From Trichomonas tenax (Eukaryota; Parabasalia; Trichomonadida; Trichomonadidae), in assembly GCA_023091735.1 (NCBI GenBank), contig JALKBU010000508.1:1-36156 (forward strand): a stretch of 36,156 nucleotides of DNA, written 5' to 3'. Each line of letters begins with the position of its first letter. Position 1 is the first letter of the stretch. Below are positions 18,478 through 28,237 of this stretch, piece after piece. Made by a program: the position numbers and the translations under genes. A model generated the notes under the pieces. The model was not told the DNA's origin and made no database searches. It was given only the letters and a program-made list of their open reading frames with translations.

Positions 18478-18976
18478 AAATAGAACTGAAATACCTCCTT
18501 AATACACTTACTGCTACTTATCAAGACAGTTACAATGAATATTTTAACAGTTCTTATCCAAAAACAAATAAAACATTTATCCCTTTCAACGTATCATATA
18601 CTTCTGGCCCTAATATACCAAAAAATCCAAGTATTACATTCCAATTTTTTCGCTTTCGGGTGATTCCGACTAAGTTTATATATCGTTTGGAAGATGACGT
18701 TTACCCGATCGAATGGAGCTTCGAAAGCCTAATAATCACACATGGGAAAGACTTTATTATTCTTCAGAACATATGTGTCCACTTGAAAACCAAAGAATCA
18801 TGTGCGACATTAATAATTATTGCTTCAAAACACACTGCCAACGGATCATTAAAACATTTCCGTTAAACATATTAAAGCCTTTCGAATATATTCGATTTAC
18901 AATGCATCATAATTCATACAATGGAAGCGGTTGGGATAATTCTATATTCAACACAGGTTTCGATATAGATGGTTAA
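18478..18976 (+). pseudogene. Discoidin-like domain relic, copy 1
   Basis: The plus frame reads LLNTLTATYQDSYNEYFNSS, then SGPNIPKNPSITFQFFRFRV and EDDVYPIEWSFES. Near 18730 the sense shifts to another frame (NNHTWERLYYSSEHMCPLEN... to FNTGFDIDG and TAA 18974-18976). The same sequence of blocks occurs in the relic at 22008-22553. The fold resembles the discoidin-like lectin domains expanded in trichomonads. One frameshift and a missing start make it a pseudogene. Confidence 0.6.
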
Positions 18977-19367
18977 CTCCATTGGAATATATTATTCCCG
19001 AATGTTCTGTTGTCCAATACAATAAGTTTAGTTATTGCTTTGTTAATTATTTATATGTGCTTTTTAGTTTAGATTTAGAATCATAATAAATACAATATCT
19101 ATTGTTTTCCGAAAGCATTTATCAAATCCAAAATCGTGAAATATCACTTTTTTAATATTAACAGTAATAAATTAAAATTTCCATTGCTTTTTAAAACTTC
19201 TGTAAATAGTAAAATACCATAAATATGTGAAATTCACTATAATTATGATGGATGAGTACTATATGATTCTAATATAACCTAGGACTTTTGATATGTATTA
19301 TCACCTTTTAACTTTGTCACTTTTGCCCTTAAAAAGGTGGTTAAAACGGCTTGACATTATTAGTGAT
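18977..19367. other. Intergenic with an initiator-like site
   Basis: AT-rich. TCACTTTT is at 19317-19324, upstream of the BspA relic, and may be the remnant of its promoter. Nothing else. Confidence 0.35.
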
Positions 19368-21825
19368 ATAAAATGTTTTAACATATGTTACTGATGAAAC
19401 TCAAACGAATTATGTACTTGCAGCATCGTATGCTTCCATCTATGGAAAGGATGAGCAAGATTATTGCTTTCGAGCAGTTACGAACACATTGGTCAGCTTT
19501 AGCTCCGAAACAAATTCCAACTTGAACAAAATCGATCCATTTGCGTTTTATAAATGTATCAAACTAACAAGCGTTGACTTGTCTTCATGTTCTCACTTAT
19601 CAATAATTGATCAATCTGCTTTTTATCAATGCTCGGTCTTATCATCTCTTTCGCTCCCAGAATGCTTGCAAACTATCAAAAGGAATGCATTTTATCGCAC
19701 ATCTATTCAGTCCTTAACAATTCTATCAACAGTTGAAAATATCGAAGATTCAGCTCTTGGTATTGGAGTTTTAACAACAATTACAATAAAACCGAATTCC
19801 GTGTTAAATAGTCTTCAAAACAATGTTTTATATGGAACTAGAGTGACAAGTTTTGAAATTCCTCCAAAAGTAACTTCAATCATTGGATTTATGTTTAATG
19901 GAAATGACTATATGCAAACAATCACCGTAAATAGTGAAAATCAATATTTTTTCAATGATTAAGAGAAAAAATATATTATGAATAAAGAAAGAACATCTAT
20001 TTTTTATTTTGCTTCTGCTATTACAGATATTCCATATGGAATTAGCACAATAAAGCATGGAGCTTTTTAAATTCCCATTTAACAAATTTAATAATATCAA
20101 ACACAACAATAACTATAAAAAACTATGCCTTTGCAAAAAGTTTAATAACTAATTATACAATTCCAGATTCTGTAACAAGCATCGGAACAGCTGCTTTTCA
20201 ATATACCAAAAATTTAAAATACATCACCTTGCCATCTAAAATTACTACATTAAGTGATTACCTCTTTATTGGTTCAGGAATTGAGAATATTTCGATTCCA
20301 GATGGAGTCACTGAAATCCAAACCTATGCATTTTCTGATTGCAAATCTTTAGCAACCGTTGTGCTTCCAAAGAAACTACAAATTCTCAGTGGTGCTGTTT
20401 TCTTGGGTTCACTAAATGTCGATTACCGATTCTCGGGTGATGCTAATATCTATAGATATCTATATCAATTCCGATTTACTTCTCATGGATCGTTCGGACA
20501 CGAGTATTTCTTTGCATCTCGGTACAGACAAAACTACGATTACAATCCCTGAAACAGTGCGAACAATCAAAAACAGCGCATTTCATTCAAAGGCATCATT
20601 GATAACGATTAAATACACCGGAACATCTCAGCTTGAATATATAGAACCTAATGCATTTTACCACTGTTATCAGCTCACTTCATTTTTCGACATCCCATCT
20701 GTAAAATCAGTCGGCGAAAAAGCATTCGAGGGAACAAAACTCTCAGGAGTTTTATCATTTGGCACACAACTTACGCAAATCGGAAATCGAGTATATTATG
20801 AATGCAGACAAATATCGTCTGTTTCATTCTCCTCTACTTCTAATCTAAATATTGGTGATGAAGCTTTCTATGGATGTTCGTCAATCACTTCATTGACGTT
20901 TAACAGCCAGTCGTAATCTCATCGAAGATTAAGAACAATTTCAAATAATATTGTTCTTAATGATTATTCATTCAATGGATTGACAAATTTGAAATCATTG
21001 AATATTCCTAATAATATTATTTTGTATGGCTCTTATTGTTTCAGCAAATGTGGGATTTCATCGTTGACATTCGGCAATGAAATCATTGGCGTATCTTCAA
21101 CAGAGACTGGAATGTTCAAAGATTGCATCTATTAGCGAGCAATTTCTATTCCCTCCAATCTTAACGTTATTGGTCCTCTTTCATTCAGCAACACATCGAT
21201 CGAGAGTGTCATAATTTCAGATAGAGTCACAGTTCTCGGACGCAAATGCTTCAAGGACTGCAGCCGTTTGTCTTCAATAACGATCTCGGATTCTTCTAAA
21301 CTCAACACGATCAACTACGGCGTTTTCGAAGGATGCCGCGTTTTCTCGCACATCAGCCCATTCAAGAATTCATTCTTCTCAACAGATTATGGTGCACTCT
21401 ATGATGCCGACAAGAAGACAACAATGATTGTTTACCCTCCTTCATCACAGAACAGATTCTTCGCACTCGCATACAGTGTCACAAACATTGCAGAGAGTGC
21501 ATTCATCGGCTGTGTCAATCTAGAATCGATCATGATTCCAAACAATACGATTAAGCGTATTGGTCGAAATGCATTTGAAGGCTGCAGTAATCTCTGTTCC
21601 ATTAACATTCCTCTCTCAGTTGTCGACATTGGCGAGAACGCGTTTTTCGTCTGTCGAAACCTTGTTTGCAGCAGCGTTATTTATCAGAACGAAACAATAT
21701 CATTCCGCACACAATTGAAATCCGGTCTTAATCCACGATCTCTTTCTAGGTGCGAAAATCAGACATGCCGTTCAACAAATTATTCATTTCGTTATTTAAT
21801 ATTTGCAGTTATTATAATTATGTGA
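19368..21825 (+). pseudogene. BspA-type leucine-rich repeat surface protein, decayed (copy 1)
   Basis: At least 14 repeats of the TpLRR/BspA type (for example LTSVDLSSCSHLSIIDQSAF, LESIMIPNNTIKRIGRNAFE) run across about 2.4 kb. The sense begins near 19368 (TYVTDETQTNYVLAASYASI) without an ATG. Lesions are TAA 19960-19962, a 1-base loss near 20067, a shift near 20500, TAA 20914-20916 and TAG 21133-21135. The C-terminus has a Cys-rich cap (RCENQTCRS) and a hydrophobic segment, YLIFAVIIIM, cut off before the usual cytoplasmic tail. Trichomonad BspA proteins are surface adhesion or immune-exposed candidates; this copy is not functional. Confidence 0.85.
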
Positions 21826-22007
21826 GTTTGATTTAGAAAATTTTGCAGAATCAAAAGAATAATATATTGAAAACTCCATATCAAAATGGTCACAAAAGAG
21901 CAAAATATAATATATATTAAATGTCATGAAGGTTAACTTTTTCATAAAAACTGCCAATAAATGTATGGTGACAAATTAATTTTCATCATCATTGAATCGA
22001 GCAAAGA
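21826..22007. other. Short spacer
   Basis: AT-rich spacer between the BspA pseudogene and the second discoidin-like relic. Nothing recognised. Confidence 0.4.
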
Positions 22008-22553
22008 TATATTCTCAATACTTTAGCGAAAACATATCCATCAAACTATACAAGCTATTTCAAGAGCTATTATCCAAACAATAATTTCAGCCCATTCAAT
22101 ATCAGAAATAATTCAGGCCCAAACACTCCTGTAAACTCAAGCATTACATTCCAATTCCTTCAATTTTGTGTGACACCTGTTAAATTTATATTCAAATCGA
22201 ATTCCGATTTCCCAACCGAATAGTCCTTTGGAGGATCAATCGACAATTACGCATGGAATATTTTAAAATATTCAACGTCACGAACACGCACCAGAACAAT
22301 TTGTATGGATCAATTTCCGGCTTCTTATGAATTATCAGCCGAAGGACCTTTCTTATATTTACGTTTCAAAATGAATAAGAATGTAAATGACGATCCACAA
22401 TACAAAAATACTTTAGTCTCGGATGGAATAGATATTGATGGAATAATCCTTCCTATAGAAATAAAAATAAGGATTTGTATTTATGACAAACAGCCAGAAA
22501 GGCTAATTCACTCCATTCTTTGGGTACTGAATAATAAGTTCAATCGGTTGTGA
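22008..22553 (+). pseudogene. Discoidin-like domain relic, copy 2
   Basis: The plus frame reads ILNTLAKTYPSNYTSYFKSY, SGPNTPVNSSITFQFLQFCV, DFPTE-stop-SFGGSIDNYAW, and later GPFLYLRFKMNKNVNDDPQY and VSDGIDIDG, with a tail to the stop at 22551-22553. The TAG at the DFPTE position aligns with the Trp of copy 1 (PIEWSFES), so it is a Trp-to-stop change. No frameshift is needed. No start or signal peptide. It lies 3' of the BspA relic while copy 1 lies 5' of it. Confidence 0.6.
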
Positions 22554-23180
22554 TAGTTCTGATTTATCTTAATAAGATTATTACTTTTCAAAAAATTATA
22601 ATTCATTGAAATGAAATATACATAATTTTTCGACATAATTACATCAATCCATGAATGAAAAGATTCAATTATTGAGATCTTTCTTGCAAGTGTATATATT
22701 TGAGCAATGATATTATTATTTTACCAATTTGCATAATTATATATTTCCATTTCACGTAAAATCAAAGTAAATATAATTAAAAAAAAATGTTGTGTAATGT
22801 ATTTTCAAGTTGAATAGATGAGAACACAGTGCTTTTTTCTGAGCCCAAATGAATAGACAAAGATTATAGTAAGAATTAGGGTCATCAATTTGCTAATGTA
22901 CTTCTAGGAAATATGTTTGCTTCAAAAATACAGAATTATCTAAATATTTGTTCATCAATTTGATAATACAACGATTAATCACATTTAATCATCGTTGTTT
23001 ATATCAATTCCATATATGAGTATATATGGACTTATTCTTCAAATCGGAATAAATCCAAGTTAAATATGTTCTGTTAAAATCTTTGCTATGTAAATATAAT
23101 TTTTGTAATGTAAATAGATACAGACCCTATTTTCCCCTCACAAAAATTACATTTCAAAATTTCTGCGTCAAAAATCCATT
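22554..23180. other. Intergenic before the WNK-type kinase
   Basis: AT-rich. A small inverted repeat, CAACGAT...ATCGTTG, with an inner GATTAA/TTAATC, is at about 22968-22998. No gene. Confidence 0.4.
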
Positions 23181-23185
23181 TCATA
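23181..23185 (+). promoter_or_regulatory. Initiator-like TCATA of the kinase gene
   Basis: TCATA at 23181-23185 would start transcription at 23183, five bases before ATG 23188. This supports 23188 as the start rather than the in-frame Mets at 23251 and 23275. Confidence 0.4.
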
Positions 23186-23187
23186 GT

Positions 23188-24249
23188 ATGCAGACACGGA
23201 ATAAACAAAAATCAAAAATCACAAACAAAGTGAACGATTATATAAAAAACATGAAGTCTTCGAATGAAGTCATCATGGACCCATGCAAGCGATATCGCCG
23301 GTGCGAGTTCATCGGCAGCGGCTCCTTCAAGATTGTGTACCGCGCGTACGACCAAGAAGAAGGAATTGAAGTCGCCTGGAACGAAATTCGTTTAGACAAG
23401 TATAACGAAGTCGAAAGCAACCAAATCAAGCAAGAAATATCGATCTTACATCAACTCGATCATCCATCGATCCTAAAAATCTTCACAGCGTGGCGCGATT
23501 TATCAAGAAATTCAATGATTTTCATTACAGAGTTCTTTTCGAACGGCACAATCAGAGCATATGTTTCTGATGTCGTCAAAGCACCGAAACGATCTGTCAT
23601 CAGTAAGTGGTGTAAACAAATTTTGGAAGGTCTTGATTATATTCACACACACGACCCTCCTGTCATCCACAGAGACCTTAAGTGCGACAATTTGTTCATC
23701 GATGCGAGCGAAGGTGTCGTAAAAATTGGAGATTTCGGCCTTTCTAAGATTACGCCGACAGGACAAGCCGCGAGCTGCATGGGAACACCCGCTTATACAG
23801 CTCCGGAAGTTTATTTAGGAAACTACACAACAAAGGCAGATATTTGGTCTTTTGGTTTATGTGTGCTTGAAATGATGACTGGTGAAACTCCGTACTCAGA
23901 ATGTGTTGGAATCGGCGCAATTTACTTGAAGGTAAGTGGTGGACACATGCCTGCAGCTTTAGCTAAAGTTGGTGATCCTGTTATTGCTGATTTTATTTCT
24001 ATGTGCCTTTTGCCACAAGAAGATCGTCCGTCTGCTGCAGACCTTCTTGAGCACAATCTTATCTTAGAGTTTGAGCAACCAGAAATGGAAGCCAAAGAAA
24101 ATGAATTTGATTACGTCCAAAATCCAGACTTCTTGGCACTCATTACCCGCCAGGAGGAAGAATTGACTGAAGTCAAAGCAAGAATGCGCGAAGCAAGAAG
24201 AAATCTTCGTGCGAAAATCAGACAGCGGAAGCAAGCGTTCGAATTTTGA
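23188..24249 (+). CDS. WNK-type (with-no-lysine) serine/threonine kinase
   Basis: 353 residues from ATG 23188; in-frame Mets at 23251 and 23275 are alternatives. The glycine loop IGSGSFKIVY carries a lysine at the place where WNK kinases have their relocated catalytic lysine, and the usual VAIK lysine is replaced (EVAWNEI; WNKs have a Cys at this Asn). HRDLKCDN, GDFGLSK and APEVY complete an active-looking kinase, so it should phosphorylate Ser/Thr. A basic, coiled-coil-like tail (TEVKARMREARRNLRAKIRQ) follows the kinase domain. The DFG is intact, whereas animal WNKs often have DLG. WNKs respond to osmotic and chloride stress in animals and plants; the role here is unknown. Confidence 0.9.
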   Translation: MQTRNKQKSKITNKVNDYIKNMKSSNEVIMDPCKRYRRCEFIGSGSFKIVYRAYDQEEGIEVAWNEIRLDKYNEVESNQIKQEISILHQLDHPSILKIFTAWRDLSRNSMIFITEFFSNGTIRAYVSDVVKAPKRSVISKWCKQILEGLDYIHTHDPPVIHRDLKCDNLFIDASEGVVKIGDFGLSKITPTGQAASCMGTPAYTAPEVYLGNYTTKADIWSFGLCVLEMMTGETPYSECVGIGAIYLKVSGGHMPAALAKVGDPVIADFISMCLLPQEDRPSAADLLEHNLILEFEQPEMEAKENEFDYVQNPDFLALITRQEEELTEVKARMREARRNLRAKIRQRKQAFEF

Positions 24250-24979
24250 TACTATCTTATATTTCTATACTATTCTTACAATCCCATCGTGGATAATGTG
24301 TATAAACTTCATTTTTTTACAAATCAAAATTTTAATCATCAAAAAATGTTTGCATATTTTAATACAGTATTCTTTCTATTCATTGCACTTAAGATTTTCC
24401 TCGCTTTTGATTTTTTTCATTTCATGATGCAAAATCTATTGGTGTTCAACCATAAATATTTTTAGAAAATCTATTTCTAAATAACCAAAATATTCCCATA
24501 TGTATAGCAGTCGTAAATTTAAACAACATCAAACGGAAACAAGAAATTAGAAAACATTTAAATAAATCATTTTTAAGATGCATGAAATACACAGATTTGC
24601 CATAATTTGTACATCCCGTGTTTAATTTGAGAGAAATCTATTTCATTAATAAAGAACTTGAAGAATCTCTGTTTGCCCCTTTAGATTCGCATACATTGGA
24701 TGTTTCATTAATTGCAATCAATGATGTCTAAATAATCAATTAACTGCAAGATGTCTCTTAAATTTTTCAACTAAATTTTAGTACAAACTATGGCAAAACT
24801 GGATATTGCTGACTCTACAAAATTTCTTTCTCACTGTAGCCATTGATCACAGCATTATTGTTCACGCAAAAAAAATTCATAGGAAGTATCAAGTTGATGG
24901 AAATGAATATTCAATACTGACATCGGAGAATATGAATATTCATGTTCACTTGACTCTCAGAGGATCTCGAAAACTTTGA
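24250..24979. other. Intergenic, about 0.7 kb
   Basis: AT-rich. A few weak protein-like stretches on the minus strand, closer than chance to the ankyrin relic's end, but no family recognised. Confidence 0.35.
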
Positions 24980-26240
24980 TTAATTATTATCATGATATTG
25001 GAGATATTTCATAAATTCTGTAATGAAATCTATTGATTTGAATGCAATAGCCATTTTCAAAATTTGGGATACATTCTTTTTTGAATTATTCAATGGTAAG
25101 TACAGTGGCAACAATAATGGCAGGAGTTTGAACTTATTAAATCTTGCACAATAATGAATGACACTTATTCCTTGGAGTATGGTAATTTAAATCAACTCCA
25201 TTTTCAATTAAAAGCTTTGCAACATGAACCGAATCGAATTGAGCACAGTACATAAGTGCTGAAAATCCATTGATATCTGTATGATTAATATTTACATTTT
25301 TGTAAATAAGTAATTTTGCAACTTTGATTGAACCATGTATGCAATAATTTGTTAATGCATTAATTCCTTTTTCATCCGCATAATTTATATCAACTCCTAG
25401 TGTTATAGCGAAGCTTGCCAGATCATTGTAATCATATGCTGATTTTTTATTTTAACATCATCTGTAATTTCTATTCCATATCTAAATAATATTTTGATTA
25501 ATTCAATGTTGTTCCAATCTGCACAATAATTAATTAATTTATTATCATAAGGATCTTTGTAATGCATATCTGCACTATTTTGAATGAGAAGTTCTGCAAT
25601 AACGTTAGAATGATGTCGCAACAAAATGTCAATGGTGTGTACCTTTTAAATTCTTTGCATTGACATCAACTTTGTTTTGAATTAGAAATGTTGCAATTTG
25701 TATGGAATTGTATTCGCAACACACCATCAAAATTGTATTACCTCTCCCAGAGCTTCTATCAATATAATAATGTTCATCGTGTTTATATCCGATATCAATC
25801 AAAAATTTAAAACATTCCAAATCGTCATTCTTGACACAATGAAACATGCCATTAATCTTATTATTATCAACTTGAAAGATATTTGCTCCAAGTTTGTATA
25901 ACATTTTTGCTACATCAATAGATCTAAAATAACAGCAAAATTGAAAACAAGAAGTATCATTCCAATTGTATGCATTGATGTTTGCATTCTTTCTAATCAA
26001 CAATTCTGCTAATTGGATATAATTATACTGTGAGCAAAACATGAGAGCAGTTGAATTTCCATCCTTTCTTTGATCGATATCTTTAACAAAATCAATAATA
26101 ACATTGGCGCTCTCGATTGAGTTAAAAGTACAACAATACATCAAAGGAGTCTTTCTGATTTTATCTCCAATGTTAACATCGGCACCAAGTTGAATGAGTT
26201 TCTTGGCATATTCTGGAATATCGTATTGACATGCAATCAT
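24980..26240 (-). pseudogene. Ankyrin repeat protein, frameshifted
   Basis: About ten ankyrin repeats run down the minus strand from 26240, for example YAKKLIQLGADVNIGDKIRK, NYIQLAELLIRKNANINAYN and NSIQIATFLIQNKVDVNAKN. The sense changes frame near 25625 (short by one or two bases), near 25440 and near 25160, then ends at TAA 24980-24982. The first Met lies inside a repeat, so the N-terminal domain of the family is lost. It belongs to the trichomonad ankyrin expansion. Three frameshifts make it a pseudogene. Confidence 0.75.
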
Positions 26241-26716
26241 GATTGGTGAAACTAACTCGTTATAATGTTACAATGTTACAATAATAATACCAGTATAATC
26301 ACCAGGGATAATATAAGGTTGTTATTGTCTGTATCTAATAAAATAACAAAAAATATAATTTCGATGAGAATTCATAAAAGGAAAGGCTATTAAGATAAAA
26401 TTTTATTAACAATAGATATTTCACAATATGTACAATATAATATCATCACAAAAATTAAAATTTCAATGAGAATTCATGAAAAGAAAAGAGATTGAACTAA
26501 AATTTTGCTATAAGCAGTCACTACATAATATGGGCAATTTAAAAATATAATAAAAAATATTAATGATTCGATATTTCTTGAAAAGAACAGAGATTGAGCT
26601 AAAATTTTATTTAAAATGGGCATAACGCAATATAAAAAATCAAAAAATGCAATCAAAACACATCCAAAATTTACAACGCAATTCGTTAACTAAAAAACAA
26701 AAAAAGAAAAAAAATA
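26241..26716. other. Gene-free region before the RasGAP-like gene
   Basis: Dominated by the degenerate tandem repeat at 26358-26640. The ATG at 26717 is preceded by an A-rich stretch with no TCAYW initiator. Confidence 0.45.
26358..26640. repeat. Degenerate tandem repeat, about 102-bp period, three copies
   Basis: Shared blocks ATGAGAATTCAT (first two copies), TGAAAAGAA...AGAGATTGA (copies two and three) and AAAATTTT recur at offsets of 102 bp (26365 and 26467; 26477 and 26579). Copies have diverged. No coding function seen. It ends about 75 bases before the ATG of the RasGAP-like gene. Confidence 0.6.
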
Positions 26717-28126
26717 ATGGAAAGGGAGCTGAAACATGCGATGGATATCGTTGTCCAATACCATAACAAGTTGCCCTGCCACTATTACCTCGGTGAAGGC
26801 TCCGAGGAAGGCGTTGCAAACGCGAAAATGGTTTTGAAATTTTTACATTTGCTCTCTCGTCAATGCTCGGAAAGTTATCTCTACGATTCGAACGCAATTC
26901 CAGTCCACGAACTATTTCGCGATATAAAAGGTCACTTAGACCAAATAATGCACTTTTATGTGAGCAAAGAAACAGAACTTCTGCAAGAAATTCTTCGAAG
27001 AATACTTCCGTCGAATCCAAATCCACTCCGTTTCATCGTTCTCTCGTCAATGTCGTTATTTACTGCGCGCGTTTATCTTCATGAACGAGAATTACAGCCA
27101 GATCCAATACAAACATATGTCGATGGTTACTTCAATCTCGTCATTGATTTGAATGACACCGTTGCGAGGATTCCTATACTTCCAGACTCAACAACAAAGC
27201 AAAATGCGATTATTCCACCAACATTGAGATTTAAAGGCGTCAGTAAAGAGGATGAAGACCGCATAAAGAATTTCGTGTTCAAAGAGTCACCGAAACACGG
27301 TCGAAGAAATCAATTTGCGGCATTTATTTCTGTATTAAACTCAAATTGTCCTCCTTCAGACTATATCACATCATTTAGGAACGCATTGAGTTCTTTAGAT
27401 ATGTCTTTTGCTACAGCAATCTGCCTTCTCGCGAGAAAACAAGAAGATTTTTCAGCTTTACAGAATCTCTTCTTAGTTCTTGGATGTGATAACGCAATTG
27501 ACCTCTTCTTGAGGGAGTTATCAATTGCTTCATTGAGCGTTGTTCAAGGATTTCAAGTTGATCAAAGTATTAATTTAGTTTCATTAACAAACCTTTTCAT
27601 AGCGATGTCTGGTGATTGGGCGTCGAGAATTACAATGCAGAAGGGAATAACAGAAATGATTCATGACATTTGCTTATCAATCACACACAGATATATTCCA
27701 TTCGAAGCTCTTTACGTTTTGAGGGCTGCAGTTTGCATGGCTGCATATGATGATGCTAAAGGTCAGTCCGCTATATCGATGTTTCTTGAGTTAGCAGTCA
27801 GACCATTCACAATCGCATCACAACAGATTGATCAGTTCGAGACATTGAAGAAAGGATTTTTGTTCGGCGACAAATCATTTGCAGATGCAAAGGCAATGGT
27901 TGAGAAGACAGTTGTTCATATTCTCGGTGCAGAGATTCCTGTTACATTCTCTCCAACGAATCTCGTTCCAGCACTTCGCGATATCCATGAATATATTATG
28001 ACACGCATCGATGACTTTGTTGATACAGTTATTGTTTTGAACCAACGACCGAAACTCGAACACCCTGCGATGTTAATGTTGATGTTTTCATATCAGATGG
28101 CATGCAAGCATGGCCTCATCGAGTAA
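26717..28126 (+). CDS. RasGAP-like domain protein
   Basis: 469 residues with no signal peptide or membrane segment. The middle resembles a diverged RasGAP helical domain: NAIDLFLRELSIASLSVVQG parallels the finger-loop block (FRxNSLATK) and keeps an arginine, and IPFEALYVLRAAVCMAAYDD...SAISMFLELAVRPFTIAS parallels the later block FLFLRFxxPAIxxP. An N-terminal helical region of about 200 residues has no recognised domain. If the match is right, it stimulates GTP hydrolysis by Ras-like GTPases. Key signature residues are only partly conserved, so the call is tentative. Codon use is richer in GC in the first third than in the rest. Confidence 0.5.
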   Translation: MERELKHAMDIVVQYHNKLPCHYYLGEGSEEGVANAKMVLKFLHLLSRQCSESYLYDSNAIPVHELFRDIKGHLDQIMHFYVSKETELLQEILRRILPSNPNPLRFIVLSSMSLFTARVYLHERELQPDPIQTYVDGYFNLVIDLNDTVARIPILPDSTTKQNAIIPPTLRFKGVSKEDEDRIKNFVFKESPKHGRRNQFAAFISVLNSNCPPSDYITSFRNALSSLDMSFATAICLLARKQEDFSALQNLFLVLGCDNAIDLFLRELSIASLSVVQGFQVDQSINLVSLTNLFIAMSGDWASRITMQKGITEMIHDICLSITHRYIPFEALYVLRAAVCMAAYDDAKGQSAISMFLELAVRPFTIASQQIDQFETLKKGFLFGDKSFADAKAMVEKTVVHILGAEIPVTFSPTNLVPALRDIHEYIMTRIDDFVDTVIVLNQRPKLEHPAMLMLMFSYQMACKHGLIE

Positions 28127-28237
28127 TTTATATATCTATTTTTTTACTAAATCTCTTTTAAATATTTTGTTTAACACACACTAATGTTAAATAGATTTTA
28201 TTTATCTTTGAATTATAAAAATTAGTTTTAGTATAAT
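28127..28237. other. Short convergent spacer
   Basis: AT-rich spacer between the RasGAP-like gene and the 3' end of the second BspA pseudogene. Nothing seen. Confidence 0.4.
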
